Assembly: GCA_040387375.1 (NCBI GenBank)
Contig: JAZKDW010000051.1
Location: forward strand, 9,182 to 73,181
Length of the DNA stretch: 64,000 nt
Direction of reading: 5' to 3'
Origin: JAZKDW01 sp040387375
Lineage (GTDB): Bacteria; Pseudomonadota; Gammaproteobacteria; Burkholderiales; Burkholderiaceae_D
The stretch's first letter is position 1; every line of letters starts with the position of its first letter. The notes beneath the pieces were generated by a model. The model ran no database searches and had not been told where the DNA came from. It saw only the letters and a program-made list of their open reading frames with translations. Position numbers and translations under genes: made by a program. Of the stretch, positions 1 through 8,438 are shown piece after piece.

Positions 1-237
1 GCGTTGCTGGAGCGGCAGGGAGCGTATTTCCGCTTGTGGAGCAGGCAGGTTGACGGTTTCTTGCCGGATGGCGGGCAGGGCGTGCACGTAGGGGGCGAAC
101 CGGATGACCAAATCACCCTGGCAGCCGCCCCGTCCGGCGTTGTCGACGAGGATGGTCGTGATGCGCCACGTGACGGCGAGCAGTCCGGTTCGATTACTGT
201 AATCCGGCCAGCGGAGCCTGTAGAAAAACCTTATTGA
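1..237 (+). CDS. ABC transporter ATP-binding/permease protein, C-terminal fragment (5' partial)
   Basis: The reading frame is open from the first base of the window to TGA at 235-237, so the gene starts outside. The first visible residues, ALLERQGAYFRLWSRQ, resemble the tail of exporter-type ABC proteins, where a loop of the form 'xxLLxxGGxYxxLWxxQ' follows the H-loop. The remaining 50 or so residues are acidic, low in complexity and end in VEKPY. None of the catalytic motifs lie inside the window. The call rests on that short tail only. A different gene whose C-terminus looks alike cannot be excluded. Confidence 0.5.
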   Translation, partial: ALLERQGAYFRLWSRQVDGFLPDGGQGVHVGGEPDDQITLAAAPSGVVDEDGRDAPRDGEQSGSITVIRPAEPVEKPY

Positions 238-267
238 CCGACCTGTTTTTTATTGTCATTCACCAAT

Positions 268-290
268 CCATATGCAAAAAGCGCATATGG
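268..290. promoter_or_regulatory. Inverted repeat upstream of sbp, candidate operator
   Basis: Perfect 8-bp arms CCATATGC and GCATATGG flank a 7-nt spacer. The right part, AAAAGCGCATATG (277-289), recurs exactly at 1500-1512 in front of cysT. The same 13-mer before two sulfate-uptake transcription units, next to a CysB-type regulator gene, suggests a regulator site. Binding is inferred. Confidence 0.45.
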
Positions 291-375
291 AATCTTGAAA
301 GAATTCGTTCGTTTTTTTCGTCCGTGGTTTTACTCTGCATCTTCCAGTAACCAATCCGTCTTCGAGGAAATGCAG

Positions 376-1380
376 ATGTCATTCAAAAAATTGATCCAGG
401 CAGCGATCGTTCTCGCCCTTGTCGCGCCTTCGGTTCATGCAGCCGATGTTTCATTGCTTAACGTCTCGTATGACCCGACGCGGGAGTTGTATCAGGATTT
501 CAATCAGGCTTTTGCCAAGCAGTGGAAGCAAAAAACCGGCGACAACCTCAAGGTCAAGCAGTCGCACGGCGGCTCCGGCAAGCAAGCCCGTTCGGTCATC
601 GACGGCTTGGAAGCGGATATCGTGACGCTGGCGCTGGCCTATGATATCGACGCCATTGCCGAACGTGGCCTGATATCCAAGGATTGGGAAAAACGCCTGC
701 CGCATAACAGTTCGCCTTATACCTCCACCATCGTTTTTCTCGTGCGCAAGGGTAATCCGAAAGGCATCAAGGACTGGAATGACCTGGTCAAGCCAGGCGT
801 CTCGGTCATCACGCCTAATCCAAAAACATCGGGCGGCGCACGCTGGAATCACCTCGCGGCATGGGGTTATGCCTTGAAACAGCCGGGCGGCAACGAAGTG
901 AAGGCCAAGGAATTCCTGGGCAAGCTGTACAAGAACGTGCCGGTACTTGACTCGGGCGCACGCGGATCCACCACAACCTTTGTCGAACGTGGCATCGGCG
1001 ACGTACTGCTCGCATGGGAAAACGAAGCGATCCTGGCGATCAAGGAACTCGGCCCGGAAAAAGTGGAGATCGTGGTGCCAACCGTCAGTATTCTGGCGGA
1101 ACCTCCGGTCACAGTGGTTGACAAGAATGTGGACAAACACGGCACACGCAAGGTAGCCGAAGCTTATCTGCAATATCTGTACACGGATGAAGCCCAGGAA
1201 ATCATCGCCAAGAATTATTACCGGCCTACAGTGGAAAAAGCAGTGAAAAAATACGCAGCACAATTTCCCAAGGTAAAACTGTTTACCATCGCCGATGTGG
1301 GTGGCAACTGGGCCAATGCACAAAAGACCCATTTTGCGGATGGCGGCATATTCGACCAGATTTACCAGCCTTCGAAATAA
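376..1380 (+). CDS. sbp: Periplasmic sulfate-binding protein
   Basis: This is the solute receptor that captures sulfate (or thiosulfate) in the periplasm and delivers it to the CysTWA importer. The 334-residue protein has a clear signal peptide (MSFKKLIQAAIVLALVAPSVHA, cut before ADVS). The mature part then carries family features such as LLNVSYDPTRELYQDFN and GGSGKQARSVIDGLEADIVTLAL-type ligand-site segments. ATG 376 is chosen because GAGGAA lies 6 nt upstream and the signal peptide begins there. Upstream in-frame starts (TTG 253, ATG 370) only add a non-signal leader. A strong terminator follows at 1404, so sbp is probably transcribed apart from cysTWA. Sbp and CysP are hard to tell apart by eye. 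Confidence 0.9.
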   Translation: MSFKKLIQAAIVLALVAPSVHAADVSLLNVSYDPTRELYQDFNQAFAKQWKQKTGDNLKVKQSHGGSGKQARSVIDGLEADIVTLALAYDIDAIAERGLISKDWEKRLPHNSSPYTSTIVFLVRKGNPKGIKDWNDLVKPGVSVITPNPKTSGGARWNHLAAWGYALKQPGGNEVKAKEFLGKLYKNVPVLDSGARGSTTTFVERGIGDVLLAWENEAILAIKELGPEKVEIVVPTVSILAEPPVTVVDKNVDKHGTRKVAEAYLQYLYTDEAQEIIAKNYYRPTVEKAVKKYAAQFPKVKLFTIADVGGNWANAQKTHFADGGIFDQIYQPSK

Positions 1381-1403
1381 GCGCTCCAGGAGCAGGAATG
1401 ATC

Positions 1404-1449
1404 AGGCATGCCCCGCTCGCCAATCAGGCGGGCGGGGCATGCCTTTTTT
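1404..1449 (+). terminator. Rho-independent terminator after sbp
   Basis: The arms AGGCATGCCCCGC (1404-1416) and GCGGGGCATGCCT (1432-1444) pair perfectly and are followed by a run of six T. An inner TCGCC/GGCGG pairing extends the stem. It lies 24 nt after the sbp stop and separates sbp from cysT. Confidence 0.9.
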
Positions 1450-1499
1450 CATTTCAGAGGCAGGAAATCATTATTCTGGTTTCAGCAATCCGTTATTTG

Positions 1500-1512
1500 A
1501 AAAGCGCATATG
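1500..1512. promoter_or_regulatory. Copy of the sbp operator half-site before cysT
   Basis: AAAAGCGCATATG is identical to 277-289 upstream of sbp. It lies about 85 bp before the cysT start, inside the sbp-cysT gap and downstream of the terminator. The position fits a shared activator site for the two sulfate units. The identity of the binding protein (CysB or other) is inferred. Confidence 0.4.
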
Positions 1513-1596
1513 AGAATGCGAAAAATGTATTTTTCTTTATATACAAACGGTGTAATTATTGCGTCCAATTAGTCGAAATAGTAATAAGGGGCGCAC

Positions 1597-2457
1597 ATGC
1601 AGGTTGCTGCAACAATACCAATCAGGAAGCAGACATTTCGGGTGATGCCCGGTTTTACCCTGTCGCTCGGTTTTACCGTTTTTTATCTCGGCCTGATTGT
1701 TTTGATTCCGCTGTCCGCAGTGTTTCTCAAAACATTCACCATGACATGGGACGCGTTCTGGGCCGCGGTCACGTCGGCGCGGGTTGTCGCGTCGTATAAA
1801 TTGACCTTCGGCGCGTCGCTGATCGCGGCCACGCTGAATGTCCTGTTCGGCGGCATTGTTGCCTGGGTGCTGGTGCGTTACAGCTTCCCCGGGAAAAAAA
1901 TCATCGATGCACTGGTCGATCTGCCGTTTGCATTGCCTACCGCGGTGGCCGGCATTGCGCTGACGGCGCTGTACTCTTCAAACGGCTGGATTGGCCGCTA
2001 CCTTGAACCCATGGGCATCAAGGTTGCGTTCACGCCGCTGGGCATCGTTATCGCGCTGACCTTCATCGGTTTGCCATTCGTAGTGCGCACCGTGCAGCCC
2101 GTTCTTGAAGATGTGGAGCGGGAACTGGAGGAGGCAGCGCTCAGCCTTGGAGCGAGCCACCTGCAGACTTTTTCCCGTGTGGTGTTCCCGGCAGTGCTGC
2201 CGGCATTGCTGACCGGTTTTGCGCTGGCGTTCGCGCGTGCGACCGGCGAGTACGGGTCGGTCATTTTCATTGCCGGCAATATGCCGATGGTGTCCGAAAT
2301 CACGCCTTTATTCATCATTACCAAGCTCGAGCAGTATGACTACGCCGGCGCCACCGCGATTGCCGTGGTGATGCTGCTGGTGTCGTTCACCTTGCTGCTG
2401 ACGATTAATGTATTGCAAGCCTGGACCCGCAAGCGCGGCCAGTCGGAGAGGATTTGA
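1597..2457 (+). CDS. cysT: Sulfate/thiosulfate ABC transporter permease CysT
   Basis: This is one of two inner-membrane permease subunits of the sulfate importer. The 286-residue protein has about six hydrophobic segments. It carries the permease 'EAA' loop, EEAALSLGASHLQTFSRVVFPAVLP, which docks on the CysA ATPase. ATG 1597 follows an AAGGGG Shine-Dalgarno sequence. The gene is followed at once by cysW, with a 1-nt gap between TGA and the next ATG, which indicates translational coupling. The name CysU is used for the same protein in E. coli. Confidence 0.93.
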   Translation: MQVAATIPIRKQTFRVMPGFTLSLGFTVFYLGLIVLIPLSAVFLKTFTMTWDAFWAAVTSARVVASYKLTFGASLIAATLNVLFGGIVAWVLVRYSFPGKKIIDALVDLPFALPTAVAGIALTALYSSNGWIGRYLEPMGIKVAFTPLGIVIALTFIGLPFVVRTVQPVLEDVERELEEAALSLGASHLQTFSRVVFPAVLPALLTGFALAFARATGEYGSVIFIAGNMPMVSEITPLFIITKLEQYDYAGATAIAVVMLLVSFTLLLTINVLQAWTRKRGQSERI

Positions 2458-2458
2458 C

Positions 2459-3364
2459 ATGGCTGCCATTGCACCCCCCGCAGTAAGCGCACCATCACGC
2501 CAGCGAGGCGAGCCGGTCCATACTCCTTCGGTGGTGCTGGAACCATTCTGGGTACGCGCGCTGCTGATCGGCATCGCGCTTGCGTTCCTGGCCCTGTTTC
2601 TGTTGGTGCCGCTGGTTGCGGTATTTGTTGAAGCTTTCAAAAAAGGCTGGCAGGCATATCTGGCCGCCATCGTCGAGCCAGATGCGGTGTCAGCGATCAA
2701 GCTGACCTTGATTACCGCCGCGATTGCGGTGCCGCTCAACCTGGTGTTCGGCGTTGCCGCGGCATGGACAATTGCCAAGTTCGAATTTCGCGGCAAGAGC
2801 ATTTTATTGACCCTGATCGACTTGCCGTTCTCAGTGTCGCCCGTAATCTCCGGCCTGATCTACGTGCTGCTGTTCGGTGCGCAGGGATGGATGGGGCCAT
2901 GGCTGCAAGAGCATGACATCAAGATCCTGTTTGCCGTGCCCGGTATCGTGCTGGCGACTATTTTTGTCACCTTTCCTTTTGTCGCGCGCGAACTGATACC
3001 GCTGATGCAGGCGCAGGGCAGCGAAGAAGAAGAGGCGGCGCTGGTGCTGGGCGCCTCCGGCTGGAAAACCTTCTGGCATGTGACGCTGCCAAATATCAAG
3101 TGGGGTCTGTTATACGGGGTCATCCTTTGCAACGCGCGAGCCATGGGCGAATTCGGGGCAGTATCGGTCGTGTCTGGCCATATACGCGGTGAAACCAACA
3201 CGATACCGCTGCAAGTTGAAATTCTTTATAACGAATACAACTTTGCCGCGGCGTTCGCGGTGGCATCGCTGCTGGCCTTGCTGGCACTCGTTACGCTGGC
3301 ACTCAAGTCGTTCATCGAATGGCGTCTCCAGGACGAGACGTCGCAACAGATCCAGGAGCATTGA
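2459..3364 (+). CDS. cysW: Sulfate ABC transporter permease CysW
   Basis: This is the second permease subunit, 301 residues with six predicted transmembrane segments. Its ATPase-docking loop reads EEEEAALVLGASGWKTFWHVTLP. ATG 2459 lies one base after the cysT stop and follows GGAGAGGATT as ribosome-binding sequence. The longer open frame back to 2408 runs inside cysT and is not needed. CysA starts 2 nt after the stop, so cysT-cysW-cysA form one tightly packed operon. Confidence 0.93.
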   Translation: MAAIAPPAVSAPSRQRGEPVHTPSVVLEPFWVRALLIGIALAFLALFLLVPLVAVFVEAFKKGWQAYLAAIVEPDAVSAIKLTLITAAIAVPLNLVFGVAAAWTIAKFEFRGKSILLTLIDLPFSVSPVISGLIYVLLFGAQGWMGPWLQEHDIKILFAVPGIVLATIFVTFPFVARELIPLMQAQGSEEEEAALVLGASGWKTFWHVTLPNIKWGLLYGVILCNARAMGEFGAVSVVSGHIRGETNTIPLQVEILYNEYNFAAAFAVASLLALLALVTLALKSFIEWRLQDETSQQIQEH

Positions 3365-3366
3365 TC

Positions 3367-4434
3367 ATGGCTATTGAAGTCAGGAACATTCAAAAGAATT
3401 TCGGCAGTTTCATCGCACTCGATAACGTTTCGCTCAATTTTCCCGCAGGCGAATTGACGGCCCTGCTGGGGCCGTCCGGCTGCGGCAAAACCACGCTGCT
3501 GCGCATCATCGCGGGACTGGAGCGGCCCGATTCCGGCCAGGTATTGCTCGATGGCGAAGATGCATCGGAGCGCCATGTACGCGAGCGGCAAGTCGGTTTC
3601 GTATTTCAGCACTATGCGTTGTTCAAGCATATGAGCGTGTTTGAAAATATCGCATTCGGCCTGCGCGTCAAGCCGCGCAAGATCCGCCTGCCCGAAGCGC
3701 AGATTCGTGAAAAGGTCAAACAGCTGCTGGAACTGGTGCAGCTGGACTGGCTGGCAGACCGCTACCCGCCGCAACTGTCCGGCGGCCAGCGTCAGCGCAT
3801 TGCACTGGCGCGGGCGCTCGCAGTCGAGCCGCGCGTGCTGCTGCTCGACGAGCCGTTCGGCGCGCTCGACGCCAAGGTGCGCAAGGAATTGCGCCGCTGG
3901 TTGCGCAGGCTGCATGATGAGCTGCACGTCACCAGCATTTTTGTCACCCATGACCAGGAGGAAGCGCTCGAAGTCGCCGATCAGATCGTGTTGATGAACA
4001 AAGGCAAGGTTGAACAGATCGGTGCGCCGAGCGATGTGTATAACCATCCGGCGTCTCCCTTTGTCTACGGCTTTCTTGGCAACGTGAACCTGTTCCATGG
4101 CCGCGTGCATGAAGGTGTTCTCGAAGCGGCCGGCGCCACATTCGACGCGCCGGGTCACGCGCTGGCACAGGATGCCAGGGGTATCGGTTATGTGCGGCCG
4201 CATGACATTGAAATCGATCGATTTGCGCCGGGCGCCGAAGGCATTATCGTGCAGCTGCGGCGGGTCCATGCGATTGGTCCGCTGGCCCAGCTCGAACTGG
4301 AACGTGACGACAACGCTGAATTGATCGAAGCAGTGATTTCGCGTGAACGTTTTGTGCAGCTGGCACTGAAAGAAGGCGAAACACTGGTTGTGCGGCCAAA
4401 ACGTCTGCATGTCTTTGTGAATGACATCGTTTGA
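3367..4434 (+). CDS. cysA: Sulfate ABC transporter ATPase CysA
   Basis: This is the cytoplasmic ATPase that powers sulfate import. The 355-residue protein has Walker A GPSGCGKTT (residues 35-43), signature LSGGQRQ (about 137), Walker B VLLLDEP (about 157) and H-loop THD. It also has a C-terminal TOBE-like regulatory domain (from about 240). ATG 3367 gives the usual N-terminus MAIEVRNIQKNFG. The longer open frame starting in cysW is not needed. It is the last transporter gene of the operon and cysB follows after 22 nt. Confidence 0.94.
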   Translation: MAIEVRNIQKNFGSFIALDNVSLNFPAGELTALLGPSGCGKTTLLRIIAGLERPDSGQVLLDGEDASERHVRERQVGFVFQHYALFKHMSVFENIAFGLRVKPRKIRLPEAQIREKVKQLLELVQLDWLADRYPPQLSGGQRQRIALARALAVEPRVLLLDEPFGALDAKVRKELRRWLRRLHDELHVTSIFVTHDQEEALEVADQIVLMNKGKVEQIGAPSDVYNHPASPFVYGFLGNVNLFHGRVHEGVLEAAGATFDAPGHALAQDARGIGYVRPHDIEIDRFAPGAEGIIVQLRRVHAIGPLAQLELERDDNAELIEAVISRERFVQLALKEGETLVVRPKRLHVFVNDIV

Positions 4435-4456
4435 TGAATGAAAAAGAGGATTTGGC

Positions 4457-5383
4457 ATGAACTTCCAGCAGTTACGTTCGATACGCGAAGCATCGCGGCG
4501 CGGTTATAACCTGACCGAGGTCGCGAATGTCCTGTTCACCTCGCAGCCAGGAGTGAGTCGTCAGATTCGCGAACTGGAAGAGGAGCTGGGCGTCGAGATT
4601 TTCGAGCGCAACGGCAAGCGCCTGACCGGATTGACCGATCCCGGCAAGGGCATCTTGCAGATCATCGACCGCCTGCTGCTGGAGGCGGAAAACCTGCAGC
4701 AAGCCAGCCAGGAATATGCAGGGCTGAAGAGTGGCACGCTGACGGTGGCAACCACACATACCCAGGCCCGATATGTGTTGCCGAAGGTGGTGCAGGCGTT
4801 CCGCAGCGCGTTCCCGCAAGTGCGCATAGCGCTGCAACAGAGTTCACCGGAACATATCGCTGAATGGGTCTTGTCGGGCAAGGCGGATATCGGCATTGCC
4901 ACCGAGGGCTTGAGCCAGTTCCCGGATCTGGTGTCGTTTCCCTGCTATCGCTGGAATCATGTGATCGTGGTGCCCGCAGGACATCCGTTGCTGGCCTTCG
5001 AACAACTGTCGCTGGAACATCTCGCAGAATATCCGCTGATTACCTATGACGTCGGTTTTACCGGACGCGGTCATATCGACGACGCCTTCAGGCTGGCAGG
5101 AATCGGGACCGATATCGTGCTCACGGCAATGGACTCGGACGTGATTCAGCAATACGTGAGCCTGGGATTGGGCGTCGGCATTGTCGCGTCCATGGCGGTT
5201 GAACAGAGCCGCAGCAGCGGATTGGAGGTAATCGAGGCAAGCCACCTGTTCGCACCGAATGTCACGCGGCTGGCAGTGCGGCGCGGCGCGTATTTGCGAT
5301 CCTATACCTATGATTTCATCGCGCAGTTCGCGCCTGAACTGACGCGCGAGGAGATCGAGAAGGGATTGAACGCCGCGCCCTGA
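4457..5383 (+). CDS. cysB: CysB-like LysR-family regulator of sulfur assimilation
   Basis: The 308-residue protein has an N-terminal LysR winged helix-turn-helix (MNFQQLRSIREASRRGYNLTEVA to about residue 60). A periplasmic-binding-like effector domain follows, with the CysB/Cbl-type segment TVATTHTQARYVLP (about residue 97). It probably activates sbp and cysTWA under sulfate limitation, with O-acetylserine or a related inducer; this is known for the family and not shown here. The start codon follows AAAAAGAGGATTTGGC. It lies 22 nt after cysA, so it may be co-transcribed and autoregulated. CysB and Cbl/SsuR cannot be separated by eye. Confidence 0.85.
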   Translation: MNFQQLRSIREASRRGYNLTEVANVLFTSQPGVSRQIRELEEELGVEIFERNGKRLTGLTDPGKGILQIIDRLLLEAENLQQASQEYAGLKSGTLTVATTHTQARYVLPKVVQAFRSAFPQVRIALQQSSPEHIAEWVLSGKADIGIATEGLSQFPDLVSFPCYRWNHVIVVPAGHPLLAFEQLSLEHLAEYPLITYDVGFTGRGHIDDAFRLAGIGTDIVLTAMDSDVIQQYVSLGLGVGIVASMAVEQSRSSGLEVIEASHLFAPNVTRLAVRRGAYLRSYTYDFIAQFAPELTREEIEKGLNAAP

Positions 5384-5417
5384 ATTGACGAAAGCGACAT
5401 TGCGCCGTCTTTCGATA

Positions 5418-5502
5418 CTACGCTTTCGTTTGCTCTGCGATCTCCAGTCCATCGTGCACTTCAATCCCGAGATATCGAACGGAGCTATTCGGTCGTATGT
5501 TG
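5418..5502 (-). pseudogene. Relic of a tyrosine recombinase (integrase) C-terminus
   Basis: The minus strand reads NSSVRYLGIEVHDGLEIAEQ-TKA-stop, which closely resembles the C-terminal end of phage/ICE tyrosine recombinases (pattern 'HTKxxSTVRYLGIEVDDALEIAEQ'). Just upstream the preceding residues QHTTE are in a different frame, so there is a frameshift. All earlier coding sequence is replaced by the helicase gene, whose stop codon lies only 5 nt away. The fragment is about 28 codons long and cannot be functional. It marks the left border of the accessory island next to cysB. Confidence 0.6.
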
Positions 5503-5507
5503 AACCG

Positions 5508-7472
5508 TTACCGATGGCTTATGTCCGTCTCAAGCTCATTGAGGTGCTTGCTGAAAAACTTAAAATAGGTACTGTTCTCATCCAAGAATACAACTAGGTT
5601 CTCTTTGGCACGTGTGAGCCCGGTGAATACTATTTCGGGACTGTCTTTGCTGTTCACCAGTAAGAAAATAAACGGTGACTCAAAGCCTTTGAAGCTGTGA
5701 GTGGAACTTTGCTTCATCACTCCGCTATTTAGATTGAAGCCTTTCTTCTTTGCGGCACTGATCTCTTGATACTTCTTGGAGTATTTAGGGTGCTGCGTCA
5801 CTTCAAGGGACGGGAAGGCACATAAGGTCCGCTCCCTGTGTGCCTCTGACGTACGGAGGACATGATCCAGTTCTCGCAGAATGAATTCCTCAGAGGAAAT
5901 GATAGAAATATCGTTTGGGTGAATCTTGTTCTCCTTTGCTATTTCGATGATTTTTTCGGCAAGTTGGCCCAGGCTCTTCCTGTCAAAAATGCTGTAGGAT
6001 TGAACGCCAACACTGGTCAGGCTTAACTGGAAAGACTCATCCGCATCCAGTACATAGTTCTGAAGAAGGAAGTTCTTTTGGAAAGCATCCACCAAGGGAA
6101 TAATTGGCGATTGATCCTTATAGCGATAGCTCTTCGTCAGCTTTATCCATGCTCCAAAGCCTTCAACTACCTTTGATCGGCGCTCACCGTCCAAGGCACG
6201 TTTGTAGATGTTCTGCTTCTCGTCACCAAACAGAACCATTTCTCCATCATCTTCAAGGAAGAAAGAGCGAATTATCTTGATCCACTCTGGCTTGTAGTCC
6301 TGGATTTCATCAATCAAGATCGTGTCATACTTGGTCTTGATTTCTTCGCCTTCGAAAACCCGCAGATTGCTGTAGTAGGCTTCCTCAAGAAAGTGATTCC
6401 GTCTTTCTGTAATTTTACGTGCAACAACAGAATCTTCGCCGTCGTGCTGAAGATCGTCTGGAATATCAATTTCAATATTTGAGTTGTTCAGAGCGGTAGT
6501 GATAAACCGATGGTAGTTGCTAATGTCAAAACTGGACCAGGGGAAATCCAATCGGACGGCGCTGATCTTGTCGTGGATGTAGCTGCACAGCGTGATATTG
6601 AAGGTCAATACCAGAACTCTGCCACCATGACGTTTGTAGGCATTGACGGCTCTGCCAGCGAGGACGACAGTTTTCCCCGATCCTGCCAAGCCACAGATCT
6701 TTGAACTAGCTTGAGCAGCACTTTTGATCAGTCTGCTTTGCTTGTCTGAGTAATTAGGCGGTTTTCCTTCCGATGCGTAATGGTAGGGAGGATTGAGCAG
6801 TCTCTTGAATTCGTGGTACACAGCTTCATCAAAGATGCTTTCCTTCGCCGTGATGGGGAAGGCGATTTTGGGGAGCTTGTCCCTGTAAAGGGCAAAGGAC
6901 ATGTCACGTTCAAATCTGTGCTTACCTCTTTCAATCCATTCCCGTGATTTTTCGTAGGCGTCGAATTCTATCTTCTTGGACTTGTAGTCGTCTTCGTTAC
7001 GCCGTGACTGTTCATGAAGGCGATCAAGGTGTGGGGTATACAAACTCTGTATTGCCTGCTTGGTCGCATGGTGAAAATACACATAGGTCTTGATCATTCT
7101 GAAGAAGTTTGGATTCTTCAGATTCTTTTCCAAAAGTCCATTGACATGAATCTCAAAGAAATTCTTCTTGTAGGCGTAAACCTGCTGGAAAGGGGATTTC
7201 ACCCGATGTGATATGGATTTAACTGACCACTTGTTGTTAGAGTCAATGCCGTAAGAATCAAGGTTCCAGTCCTTGACCTCAATGATGACAACACCTAAAT
7301 GGCGAGACATCAGTACAATGTCTGGTCGATCACCATTGAAACATGACTGAAAATAGACTTCAATCTGGTCGTCAAAGTGGGTTGCCAGGAATTCCAACAA
7401 AAATATTTCGCCTTCGGTTGGTTTCTGTTTGGCCCCTTTTGCGGCGTCCAGGCTGGGAATGAGGATAGCCAT
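5508..7472 (-). CDS. NERD-domain nuclease / SF1 (UvrD-like) helicase fusion
   Basis: The protein has 654 residues. The N-terminal NERD domain (about 20-135) shows a PD-(D/E)xK-like core: D51 in GDRPDIVLMS, then E65 and K67 in IIEVKDWN. A superfamily-1 helicase follows. It has a Q-motif-like YSDKQSRLI (241-249), Walker A GLAGSGKT (261-268), Walker B ILIDEIQD (385-392), motif III GDEKQNIY (416-423), motif V THSFKGFESP and motif VI GLTRAKENLVVF near the C-terminus. Such proteins act on DNA, and related nuclease-helicases occur in phage-defence loci. Base composition is visibly more AT-rich than the flanking housekeeping genes, which suggests transfer. It stands alone with no recognisable partner gene. 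A defence role is inferred from domains and island context. Confidence 0.85.
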   Translation of the reverse strand: MAILIPSLDAAKGAKQKPTEGEIFLLEFLATHFDDQIEVYFQSCFNGDRPDIVLMSRHLGVVIIEVKDWNLDSYGIDSNNKWSVKSISHRVKSPFQQVYAYKKNFFEIHVNGLLEKNLKNPNFFRMIKTYVYFHHATKQAIQSLYTPHLDRLHEQSRRNEDDYKSKKIEFDAYEKSREWIERGKHRFERDMSFALYRDKLPKIAFPITAKESIFDEAVYHEFKRLLNPPYHYASEGKPPNYSDKQSRLIKSAAQASSKICGLAGSGKTVVLAGRAVNAYKRHGGRVLVLTFNITLCSYIHDKISAVRLDFPWSSFDISNYHRFITTALNNSNIEIDIPDDLQHDGEDSVVARKITERRNHFLEEAYYSNLRVFEGEEIKTKYDTILIDEIQDYKPEWIKIIRSFFLEDDGEMVLFGDEKQNIYKRALDGERRSKVVEGFGAWIKLTKSYRYKDQSPIIPLVDAFQKNFLLQNYVLDADESFQLSLTSVGVQSYSIFDRKSLGQLAEKIIEIAKENKIHPNDISIISSEEFILRELDHVLRTSEAHRERTLCAFPSLEVTQHPKYSKKYQEISAAKKKGFNLNSGVMKQSSTHSFKGFESPFIFLLVNSKDSPEIVFTGLTRAKENLVVFLDENSTYFKFFSKHLNELETDISHR

Positions 7473-7706
7473 AGGCTCAAGAGCGGAAAAGATTTAGCAC
7501 TCGCATTACCTTTCTTCAATGCTCTGGGCGTTAGGGTCATATCTGTAGTTCACTATGTCCCCGTTAATCAGCATGTTGGTGGCTGCTTCAATGATGTGCA
7601 GTAGTGCTATAAACTATTCGCAGGGTGAAAACCGCTTGTGTTGAGAAGCGCATAAAACTACCCCACTATTTTCGTCGAAAATTGACCCAGCCTGAGTTTG
7701 CGTAGA
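7473..7706. other. Gap upstream of the helicase gene
   Basis: No supportable gene is seen. The segment must hold the helicase promoter on the minus strand, but no convincing -35/-10 pair stands out. The stretch near 7655-7695 resembles the non-coding tail that follows istB in IS21-type elements. It is therefore probably part of the decayed element whose istB relic starts at 7707. Confidence 0.4.
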
Positions 7707-8045
7707 TTACAACGAATTTGGGGATAAGTCTTGGGTCTGATGTGCCGGTTCTGCTTTCTTTGTCGATTTACTGGTGGTGCTTTTTCGGTTTGAATTGCTG
7801 TTCCTGAAATGCCAGGAATCGTTTCCGGTCTCTATGATGTGGCAGTGATGGGTCAACCGGTCCAGCAAGGCCGCCCCATCTTCGCATCGCCAAACACGCA
7901 CGCTCGGCCATTCCGCAATGCTCAGATTGGTGGTGATTCCCACGCTGGTGCAATCGTGGAGTTTCGATAGTAGATGGAACAGCAAGGCTCTGCCGGCCCG
8001 GCTAAACGTGTCACTGACGTCATCAACAAAAAGGAGAAAAATCAG
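7707..8045 (-). pseudogene. istB: istB relic (IS21-family helper ATPase), 3' part only
   Basis: The minus frame reads DTFSRAGRALLFHLLSKLHDCTSVGITTNLSIAEWP and, further on, LLDRLTHHCHIIETGNDSWHFRNS. These match the C-terminal third of IstB ATPases. The part upstream of about 8045 is missing (a TGA stop interrupts the frame). The Walker motifs and the istA transposase gene are absent. A serine/lysine-rich tail ends at 7707. This is a dead remnant, and it shows that IS21-type transposition reached the island. Confidence 0.75.
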
Positions 8046-8438
8046 AGATCAAAAAAGCGGCGTAAAAAGGGCGTTTAGGCGACAACTAGCTTGCAAATTT
8101 CCGCCAGTGGGTAGGGAGCTGTAGTGTGGAAATGTATCACTGCCGTTTGCGCTTGGCCAGCGTGCCTGGCTCACCGCCTTAGCGGCCACTACCGCTTGCA
8201 CTTCGATTCGGAGGCGGTGTTATCGGCGATTGTGTACGGACTGCGACCACTCCAATTGCGTTCGCTTTGTAGGACCGCGGCATATTCGGCCGTCGCCCGC
8301 CGCGTGCCGCAGACGATGCGCGGTACTCGATTGACGATCGGGAGGCCCCTGCAACTCTGTCCCGGCTGACGGGCGCTCTTGCCACAAGGGCAGCTCGCCC
8401 ACTATGATTGCGGATTATGATCAAGACCGGCGGCGCAG
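8046..8438. other. Gap between istB relic and ORF 8439
   Basis: Several short open frames exist on both strands, for example 8124-8369 (+) and 8179-8424 (-). None has a ribosome-binding site or a recognisable protein pattern. The DNA is more GC-rich than the helicase gene. I see no RNA gene or promoter that I can support. Confidence 0.4.

Noticed and set aside
3226..4458. 410-codon minus-strand frame opposite cysA
   Set aside because: It is a mirror frame of cysA codons with no recognisable protein pattern and no ribosome-binding site.
5385..5597. 70-codon plus-strand frame after cysB
   Set aside because: It runs antisense to the integrase relic and the helicase 3' end and has no ribosome-binding site.
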